This document shows, piece after piece, positions 1-5,011 of a DNA stretch of 5,011 nt. The position numbers and the translations under genes were made by a program. Source of the DNA: CALFCX01 sp964603025 (lineage in GTDB: Bacteria; Margulisbacteria; WOR-1; JAKLHX01). How positions within the stretch are numbered: position 1 is the first letter of the stretch; each line of letters begins with the position of its first letter. Below the pieces are notes generated by a model, which made no database searches, had not been told where the DNA came from, and saw only the letters and a program-made list of their open reading frames with translations. The stretch lies in NCBI GenBank assembly GCA_964603025.1, contig CAZRTO010000073.1, positions 1 through 5,011 of the forward strand, written 5' to 3'.

Positions 1-45
1 CTCTCCACGGAGTGGAGAGGGGAAGAGCGTAGCGACGGGGTGAGG
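1..45 (+). repeat. Palindromic repeat, copy 1 (cut by the left window edge)
   Basis: This is the right-hand part of an inverted-repeat element whose second, complete copy lies inside mutS. Bases 1-8 (CTCTCCAC) pair perfectly with 12-19 (GTGGAGAG) around a three-base loop, and the G-run at 19-22 suggests the stem continues to the left beyond the window. The block GAGAGGGG (15-22), a variable 14-base spacer (23-36) and the terminal block GGGGTGAGG (37-45) follow. Both blocks are identical in the mutS copy. The matching left arm, expected to resemble CCTCACCCC, would lie outside the window. The element ends a few bases before the pheT ribosome-binding site, so it is probably in the pheT leader or the gap after an upstream gene. 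No protein of its own is expected. Confidence 0.8.
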
Positions 46-48
46 AGT

Positions 49-55
49 AGAAGGA
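49..55 (+). promoter_or_regulatory. Ribosome-binding site of pheT
   Basis: AGAAGGA ends six bases before the ATG at 62, which is good Shine-Dalgarno placement and supports that start. A second purine-rich stretch at 43-47 belongs to the repeat and is too far from the ATG to be the main site. Confidence 0.75.
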
Positions 56-61
56 AAAGAT

Positions 62-2095
62 ATGAAAATCCCATATGACTGGATTAAAGAGTTTGTAGAC
101 ATAAACGAGCCCGCCCAAAAGGTGGCGGAAGCTCTTTCCATGTCCGGGACGGAAGTGTCCGCTGTTTCGGACGGCGTGATAGATGTGGACATACTCCCCA
201 ACAGGGGCGACTGTCTTTCCGTTATCGGTATCGCAAGGGAAGTTTGCGCCGCGCTCGACAAAAAAATGAGACCGCAGAAAGCCGCTCTGAAAGAATCGGA
301 CGAGCTGGTCTCAAAGTACGCTTCGGTCGAGGTGAAGGACGCTGACCTCTGTCCCAGATACATGGCGCGTGTTATCAGGAACGTGAAAATATCCGATTCT
401 CCTTCGTGGATGCAGAAACGCCTGCTTGACGCGGGCGTCAGGCCTATAAACAATATCGTGGATGTTACAAACTACGTGATGCTTGAGCTTGGCCAGCCGC
501 TGCATGCTTTTGACCTTGGCCTGCTTGAAGGCGCGAAAATAATAGTACGGCGGGCCCAAAGCGGCGAGAAGGTGACAACGCTGGACGGCGTTGAAAGGCA
601 GCTTTCAAAGGACGATCTTGTGATAGCCGACGCCAAAAAAGCCGTGGCCGTGGCCGGTGTCATGGGGGCGGGCAACAGCGAGATCAATACCGCAACAGCC
701 AACATACTTCTTGAAAGCGCTTTTTTCTCTCCGGTCTCGGTCAACAGAACGTCCAAGAACCTTAAGGTAAGGACGGAGGCTTCGGTCAGGTTCGAGCGCG
801 GCGTGGATATTGCCGGTGTAAGCAACGCTCTTGACCGCGCGGCAGCCCTTATGGCCGAACTGTCGGGAGGTTCCGTGGCTAAAGGGGCCGTTGACGTGAG
901 ATCCGCGCCCAAAAAGCCCGCCGCCGTAAAGCTGCGTCTCAGCCGGATATCAAAGGTGCTGGGCATAGAGATACCAAAACCAAAAGCCCTGTCCTTGCTT
1001 AAGAACCTGGGCTTTGAAGTGCGTGAGAACGGCGCCGATCTTGACGTGACGGTGCCGTCTTGGAGAGCCGGGGACATAGAGCGTGAAATCGACGTGATAG
1101 AAGAGCTTGCCAGGCTTTACGGGTTCGACAAAATAGGCGAGACCTTCACCTTTATAAGGACGGAAAGCGCCGACGACGACAAGGTGACGACCGCCCTCAA
1201 AAAGGAACGTTTGCTAAAAAAACGGCTCGTTTCCCTGGGATTTTCAGAAGCAAAGACCTATTCAATGGCCGGTGCCGAGCTTTTTAAAAAAGCCGGGGTC
1301 GATATATCTTCGGCGCTTAGGATATCCAATCCGCTCATAGAGGACATGACGCACCTGCGCACTTCGCTCATCCCTGGGCTGCTCGAGGCCGCGCAGTACA
1401 ACCTGCGGCACGGGGCCGGGGACGTGGCGCTGTTCGAAGCCGGGGCGGTGTTCGGCAAAAAAGATGCCGGCACAAAAGAAAAACAGGTTGTCGGAGGGAT
1501 ATTGTACGGTTCGGTGCTCAAGGGCGTGGTGGAAAAAGACCGCATCCGGGAGGACTTTTATTTTCTCAAAGGCATTTTGGACGATATCTTCGATCTCTAC
1601 GGTTCGTGCTGCGTGGAATATCTGCCGACCACCGATGAAAAGATCTCAGGCGGTATGGGCGCCGAGATATTCTGCAAGGGAGAAAAGATAGGCTTTGTCG
1701 GCCAGGTCCGGGAGGATATAGCGTCGGCCTTTGACATGACAAAGCCGGCTTACGTGTTCGAGGTGAGCATGGACTATCTCAATTCGGTGCGGCCGGATAT
1801 TTCAAAGGACCTTGACCTGCCGAGATTTCCGGCGGTCAGAAGGGATATCGCTATGTATGTCCCGTCGGGCCTGACTCACAGGGAGATAGAAGAGCGCATA
1901 ATGTCCGACGGCGGGAACCTCGTGGAAGCGGTGGAGCTCTTTGACCGCTACTTAGGCAAGGACAGGACAAGCCTGGCGTACAGCGTGATATACCGCTCCA
2001 AAGAAAAGACCCTCACGGACGAAGAGGTCAATTTTGTCCACGAAAAGATATTGTCCGCGCTCGAGAACAATCTTAAGGTGGAGATAAGGAAGTAA
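62..2095 (+). CDS. pheT: Phenylalanyl-tRNA synthetase beta subunit, short form lacking the B2 tRNA-binding domain
   Basis: Cytoplasmic subunit of the alpha2-beta2 enzyme that charges tRNA-Phe; beta carries the editing site that removes mischarged tyrosine. The protein has 677 residues, against about 795 in E. coli. The first half of B1 is present (residues 1-38, with TEVSAV), then the sequence jumps straight to VDILPNRGDCLS (42-53), so the OB-fold B2 domain is absent. The B3/B4 editing domain spans about 95-280. Aligned to E. coli from memory, R127, H148, G202, E218, T238 and A240 match editing residues R244, H265, G318, E334, T354 and A356. B5 follows at about 287-360, with a conserved acidic helix (D344, E347, E348). 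A catalytic-like, non-catalytic core precedes the C-terminal FDX-ACB domain (586-677), a second tRNA contact. No frameshift is visible. pheS, the usual upstream partner, is not in the window. The start is supported by the Shine-Dalgarno at 49-55 and by homology from residue 1. The family call is near certain. Confidence 0.97.
   Translation: MKIPYDWIKEFVDINEPAQKVAEALSMSGTEVSAVSDGVIDVDILPNRGDCLSVIGIAREVCAALDKKMRPQKAALKESDELVSKYASVEVKDADLCPRYMARVIRNVKISDSPSWMQKRLLDAGVRPINNIVDVTNYVMLELGQPLHAFDLGLLEGAKIIVRRAQSGEKVTTLDGVERQLSKDDLVIADAKKAVAVAGVMGAGNSEINTATANILLESAFFSPVSVNRTSKNLKVRTEASVRFERGVDIAGVSNALDRAAALMAELSGGSVAKGAVDVRSAPKKPAAVKLRLSRISKVLGIEIPKPKALSLLKNLGFEVRENGADLDVTVPSWRAGDIEREIDVIEELARLYGFDKIGETFTFIRTESADDDKVTTALKKERLLKKRLVSLGFSEAKTYSMAGAELFKKAGVDISSALRISNPLIEDMTHLRTSLIPGLLEAAQYNLRHGAGDVALFEAGAVFGKKDAGTKEKQVVGGILYGSVLKGVVEKDRIREDFYFLKGILDDIFDLYGSCCVEYLPTTDEKISGGMGAEIFCKGEKIGFVGQVREDIASAFDMTKPAYVFEVSMDYLNSVRPDISKDLDLPRFPAVRRDIAMYVPSGLTHREIEERIMSDGGNLVEAVELFDRYLGKDRTSLAYSVIYRSKEKTLTDEEVNFVHEKILSALENNLKVEIRK
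2085..2090 (+). promoter_or_regulatory. Ribosome-binding site of mutS, inside the end of pheT
   Basis: TAAGGA lies eight bases before the GTG at 2099 and overlaps the last codons of pheT. This decides the GTG start and implies that ribosomes finishing pheT help initiate mutS. Confidence 0.75.
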
Positions 2096-2098
2096 GCC

Positions 2099-4582
2099 GT
2101 GTCCGACCTCACTCCCATGATGAAACAGTACCGCGACCTGAAGGAGCAGGTGCCTGACGCTCTGCTTTTTTTCCGTTTGGGCGATTTTTACGAGATGTTC
2201 GGCGACGACGCGCTTATAGCTTCCAAAGAGCTGGAGATAACGCTCACCGGCCGCGGACAGGGCGAAAAGCGCTCTCCGATGTGCGGCGTGCCTTTCCACA
2301 GCGTCCAGCCCTATATATCAAAGCTCATCTCGCGCGGTTTTAAAGTGGCCATCTGCGAACAGACCGAAGATCCCGCTCTGGCCAAGGGCATAGTAAAAAG
2401 GGACGTTATCAAGATAATCACTCCCGGCACCGTGCTTGAAGAGGCGATGCTCAACGAAAGAGCCAATAATTATCTCATGGCGGCGGCTTTTTCCGGGGAC
2501 AAAGCCTCTCTGGCGTTCATAGATATATCTACCGGAGAGTTCAGAGCTCTGGACATAGAGGGCGGGGACCGAACAAGGCTTTTGTGCGACGAAATAGAAA
2601 GGATCGCTCCGGCCGAGATCCTGATATTCCCCGACGCCGTTGAAAAGAACGCTCAGCTTAAAGATCTTCTTGAGACAAAAGGCGTGCATTATACTCCGTA
2701 CAATCTCAAGGATATCTTTGACGTTCAGCTTGCCAAAGAAAAACTGCTGAGGCATTTTTCGCTCTCATCGCTCGAGGCTTTCGGTTTCGGCGGGAGCGAG
2801 CTGTCTCTCTGCGCGGCCTCGGCGGTGGTGGACTATCTCAAAGAGACGCAAAAAGTAAAGCTTTTTCACATAAACAGCATCAAAAAGTACAGGCTCGACA
2901 ACTACATGTATATCGATCCGGCCACCAGGCGCAACCTGGAGCTGGTGCAGACGATCAGGGACAGGTCTTTTCAGGGGAGCCTGCTCTGGATACTCGACAG
3001 GACAAGAACTCCGATGGGCGCGAGGCTTTTGCGCAACTGGATACTTTCTCCGCTGAGAGAAAAAAGCAGGGTAGAAGAACGGCTCGATGCGGTCGAAGAG
3101 CTGTTCAACGACCAGCTCCTGCGGCGCGACATGGAGGACGCTCTGGAGGACATCCGCGATATAGAGCGTCTGACCGGAAAGATATCGTCCGCTTCGGCCG
3201 GTGCCAGGGACCTGGCATCTCTTAAAGAATCGCTTTCAAAGCTTCCGGCCGTCAAATCGATGCTCAAAAAATGTTCTTCTAAACTGATAAAAAGCCTTTC
3301 CGGTCTCAAGGACATGGAAGAGGTCCGCTCTCTAATAGACAAAGCGATCTCCGACGACCCTCCTCTGGCGCTCAAGGACGGCGGACTTATAAAACGCGGG
3401 TACAGCGCCGAGCTGGACGAGCTCAAAGACGCTTCGCTCAAAGGCAAAGAGTGGATATCCGGGCTTGAAGAAGAAGAACGCAGAAGAACAGGTATCAAGT
3501 CGCTCAAGGTGGGGTTCACAAAAGTTTTCGGCTACTACATAGAAGTTTCTTCATCCAATCTGAAATACGTCCCGCAGGATTATATAAGAAAACAGACGCT
3601 GGTCAACTGCGAGCGCTTTATCACTCCGGACCTCAAAGACAAAGAGTCGATGATACTCAACGCCCAGGAGCGCAGCGTCGAGATGGAGTATTCCATCTTC
3701 TGTCAGGTAAGGGATAAAGTGGCGGAATTTTCTTTAGACCTTCAGGAAGTGGCATCCTGCATAGCCCAGATCGACGCGCTGCTGTCGCTGGCCAATGTCG
3801 CGGTGAGCGAGAACTACAAAAGACCAACCCTCACCCCCAGCCCCTCTCCCGCAAGCGAGAGAGGGGTGCCCGAAGGGCGGGGTGAGGGGCTACTGATCAA
3901 GGACGGGCGCCATCCCGTGGCCGAAAAAACACTCGGACAGCATCTTTTCGTGCCCAATGATACTTTGATGGACGATAACGGCAGATTCCTTCTTATCACC
4001 GGGCCCAACATGGCGGGAAAGTCCACTTATATGAGGCAGGTGGCGCTGATAGTTCTGCTGGCGCAGATAGGCAGCTTTGTTCCGGCTTCATCGGCGCAAA
4101 TACCGGTGGTCGACAGGATATTCACCAGGGTAGGGGCCTTTGATGACCTCTATGCGGGGCAGTCCACATTCATGGTCGAGATGCTCGAGACCGCCAATAT
4201 TTTGAACAACGCCACAAAGGACAGCCTTATAGTGATAGACGAGATAGGGCGGGGCACGGCGACATTTGACGGTATGAGCATAGCCAAAGCCGTTGCCGAG
4301 CATATACATTCTAAAATAGGATCCAGAACTCTTTTTGCCACGCATTACCACGAGCTGACCACGCTGCCGGAAAAATTCAAGGGCATAAAGAACGTCAATG
4401 TGTCCGTAAAGGACGAGGGCGATAATATCATCTTTCTCCATAAGATCGTGGATGGCCCCGCTGACAAGAGCTACGGCATACACGTGGCCAAACTGGCGGG
4501 ACTGCCCGACAGCGTTGTCAAAAGGGCGAGGCAAGTCTACGACACGCTTGAAATGGTCGAGAACAAACTCGACAAATCCTAA
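2099..4582 (+). CDS. mutS: DNA mismatch repair protein MutS with an in-frame palindromic-repeat insertion
   Basis: MutS binds base mismatches and small loops in DNA and uses ATP to become a sliding clamp that recruits MutL. The protein has 827 residues. Domain I (1 to about 115) carries the Phe-X-Glu mismatch wedge, F30-Y31-E32, inside GDFYEMF. The connector (about 125-255) and the core with the clamp (about 270-570) follow; KVGFTKVFGYYIEV is a typical clamp motif. The ATPase domain shows Walker A GPNMAGKS (635-642), signature STFMVEM (689-695), Walker B with D714-E715, and the His switch FATHYHEL (746-753). All key residues are intact. GTG is preferred to ATG 2117 because the conserved TPMMKQY stretch begins before that ATG and the Shine-Dalgarno fits. 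Residues 577-597 are a translated palindromic repeat between core and ATPase. The protein stops soon after the helical KRARQ segment, without the C-terminal oligomerisation and beta-clamp-binding tail of E. coli MutS. mutL is not adjacent downstream. Confidence 0.97.
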   Translation: MSDLTPMMKQYRDLKEQVPDALLFFRLGDFYEMFGDDALIASKELEITLTGRGQGEKRSPMCGVPFHSVQPYISKLISRGFKVAICEQTEDPALAKGIVKRDVIKIITPGTVLEEAMLNERANNYLMAAAFSGDKASLAFIDISTGEFRALDIEGGDRTRLLCDEIERIAPAEILIFPDAVEKNAQLKDLLETKGVHYTPYNLKDIFDVQLAKEKLLRHFSLSSLEAFGFGGSELSLCAASAVVDYLKETQKVKLFHINSIKKYRLDNYMYIDPATRRNLELVQTIRDRSFQGSLLWILDRTRTPMGARLLRNWILSPLREKSRVEERLDAVEELFNDQLLRRDMEDALEDIRDIERLTGKISSASAGARDLASLKESLSKLPAVKSMLKKCSSKLIKSLSGLKDMEEVRSLIDKAISDDPPLALKDGGLIKRGYSAELDELKDASLKGKEWISGLEEEERRRTGIKSLKVGFTKVFGYYIEVSSSNLKYVPQDYIRKQTLVNCERFITPDLKDKESMILNAQERSVEMEYSIFCQVRDKVAEFSLDLQEVASCIAQIDALLSLANVAVSENYKRPTLTPSPSPASERGVPEGRGEGLLIKDGRHPVAEKTLGQHLFVPNDTLMDDNGRFLLITGPNMAGKSTYMRQVALIVLLAQIGSFVPASSAQIPVVDRIFTRVGAFDDLYAGQSTFMVEMLETANILNNATKDSLIVIDEIGRGTATFDGMSIAKAVAEHIHSKIGSRTLFATHYHELTTLPEKFKGIKNVNVSVKDEGDNIIFLHKIVDGPADKSYGIHVAKLAGLPDSVVKRARQVYDTLEMVENKLDKS
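3828..3888 (+). repeat. Palindromic repeat, copy 2, complete, in frame within mutS
   Basis: This 61-bp element is bounded by perfect 10-bp inverted arms, CCCTCACCCC (3828-3837) and GGGGTGAGGG (3879-3888). Inside are two further hairpins. The first pairs CCCCTCTC (3841-3848) with GAGAGGGG (3859-3866) and has an inner CGC/GCG pairing across an AA tip. The second is GCCC-GAA-GGGC (3868-3878). The whole could fold as a three-way junction in RNA or single-stranded DNA. It is read as MutS residues 577-597, proline/serine-rich and then glycine/arginine/glutamate-rich. Repeats translating to similar TPSPSP and GEG-type strings are seen in many bacterial genomes; I recall this and have not searched. 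No target-site duplication is visible. Confidence 0.88.
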
Positions 4583-4625
4583 ATCCCAATCTCTAAATCC
4601 TAAGGAAATCCAAAATTCAAAATCA
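4574..4625 (+). repeat. AAATCC-type array with 7-bp phasing across the mutS stop and gap
   Basis: AAATCC occurs at 4574, 4581, 4595 and 4606, followed by AAATTC at 4613 and AAATCA at 4620. Most intervals are 7 or 14 bases, with one of 11, giving a degenerate tandem heptamer array. The first unit encodes the last two MutS residues and the overlap with the next supplies its stop codon. No convincing rho-independent terminator is present here; CCTAAGG at 4599-4605 makes only a tiny stem. Confidence 0.65.
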
Positions 4626-4644
4626 TAAACTTCCCTGTTATAAT
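4616..4644 (+). promoter_or_regulatory. Sigma70-type promoter with extended -10, probably giving a leaderless mRNA
   Basis: TATAAT at 4639-4644 is a perfect -10 box and is preceded by TG at 4636-4637, one base away, as in extended -10 promoters. TTCAAA at 4616-4621 matches four of six positions of the TTGACA -35 box at an ideal 17-bp spacing. A start point about seven bases after the -10 falls at 4651, the A of the downstream ATG. No Shine-Dalgarno lies close to that ATG. Confidence 0.7.
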
Positions 4645-4650
4645 AGATAT

Positions 4651-5011
4651 ATGAAAAATATTCTGGTTGCCCTGGCGCTTTTGATGGCGGTTTCTCAGGC
4701 GGCAGTTGCCCAATTGCAAAAGCCTGTGCAGATCACATTTGTTGATCCGGCCCCTTATACTCAGGAGACATGGAAGAGGACGGCAGGAGTGGATATTCTT
4801 GCGTTGCCTTATATAGGGAGCCTTCAGGTCGACGGGTTAGGATACCCCAAGAGAGAGTGGCATTACGGGACCGGACTGTCTTATACATGGTTCTTTGGAT
4901 CTCCCGACAAGCGCCAGATCGAAGAGGCTGTCGGCTCTATCATGGGGGCAACAGATCCGCAGGAGATCAGAGAAATAGCGAGAAAAAAGCTTAATCCGAC
5001 GCTGACATATC
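4651..5011 (+). CDS. Exported protein of unknown function, possible outer-membrane protein (3' end beyond window)
   Basis: The frame is open from ATG 4651 to the window edge, giving 120 complete codons and no stop. The N-terminus is a textbook Sec signal peptide: K2, a hydrophobic core at 4-15 (ILVALALLMAVS) and an AVA-Q site that predicts cleavage after A20. The mature part has short segments with alternating hydrophobic and aromatic residues, such as GVDILALPYIG (46-56) and HYGTGLSYTWFFG (71-83), then a charged helical stretch (about 86-114). The aromatic, glycine-rich strands would suit an outer-membrane beta-barrel, but the fragment is too short to tell this from a periplasmic protein, and I do not recognise the family. 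The gap and the dedicated promoter suggest a transcription unit separate from pheT-mutS. The start is supported by the signal peptide; no ribosome-binding site is visible. Confidence 0.8.
   Translation, partial: MKNILVALALLMAVSQAAVAQLQKPVQITFVDPAPYTQETWKRTAGVDILALPYIGSLQVDGLGYPKREWHYGTGLSYTWFFGSPDKRQIEEAVGSIMGATDPQEIREIARKKLNPTLTY

Noticed and set aside
472..1077. Long open frame (201 codons) on the - strand within pheT
   Set aside because: It is antisense to strongly conserved PheT coding sequence, and its translation is a serine/arginine-rich string typical of a shadow frame.
1216..1222. Run of seven A in pheT (another at 260-266) as a possible slippage site or frameshift
   Set aside because: The PheT frame is continuous and conserved on both sides of each run, and nothing suggests programmed or phase-variable frameshifting.
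2971..3519. Open frame of 182 codons on the - strand within mutS
   Set aside because: Extremely serine-rich low-complexity translation opposite conserved MutS core and clamp; a shadow of CTC, GAG and TCC codon use.
3828..3888. Transcription terminator or CRISPR-like repeat
   Set aside because: The hairpins lie inside an intact reading frame, lack a following T-run and are not arranged as regularly spaced direct repeats.
3814..4026. Open frame of 70 codons on the - strand across the mutS repeat
   Set aside because: It is open because the palindromic repeat is largely stop-free; it is antisense to the MutS Walker A region and has no start context.
4583..4638. Rho-independent terminator after mutS
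   Set aside because: No stem of useful length followed by a T-run is present; the only local palindrome has a stem of two to three pairs.
4770..4994. Open frame of 74 codons on the + strand
   Set aside because: It overlaps the signal-peptide-bearing gene from 4651 in another frame, has no ribosome-binding site and shows no recognisable features. It is a shadow.

Overview
The window comes from a bacterial genome of moderate GC, close to even by eye, and is gene-dense on the + strand. PheT is of the bacterial type, Shine-Dalgarno sites are clear, and the last gene has a Sec signal peptide followed by alternating aromatic segments that would suit an outer-membrane protein. I cannot name the organism. 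Heavy use of ATA isoleucine codons, palindromic repeats inside and beside genes, and an A/T-rich heptamer array between genes fit an uncultivated Gram-negative-type lineage, but that is inference.

Layout. Bases 1-45 are the right-hand part of a palindromic repeat. pheT (62-2095) encodes the beta subunit of phenylalanyl-tRNA synthetase. Three bases later comes mutS (2099-4582, GTG start), the mismatch-recognition ATPase of DNA repair; its Shine-Dalgarno lies inside the end of pheT, so the two are probably co-transcribed and translationally coupled. A second, complete copy of the palindromic repeat (3828-3888) lies in frame inside mutS, just before the ATPase domain. The mutS stop codon sits at the start of a 7-bp-phased AAATCC array (4574-4625). 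This leads into a sigma70-type promoter whose predicted start point falls on the ATG of a gene for an exported protein (4651 to the right edge, incomplete).

Four things stand out. PheT lacks the roughly 115-residue OB-fold tRNA-binding domain (B2) normal in bacterial PheT, yet keeps its editing-site residues. MutS carries a translated palindromic element of about 20 residues. The two copies of that element keep identical terminal blocks while their inner sequences differ but still form a hairpin. The last gene looks leaderless. PheT and MutS have no known functional link; their coupling looks like simple co-expression of housekeeping genes, and the exported gene appears to be a separate transcription unit. 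I see no CRISPR array, tRNA, rRNA, insertion sequence or defence system.
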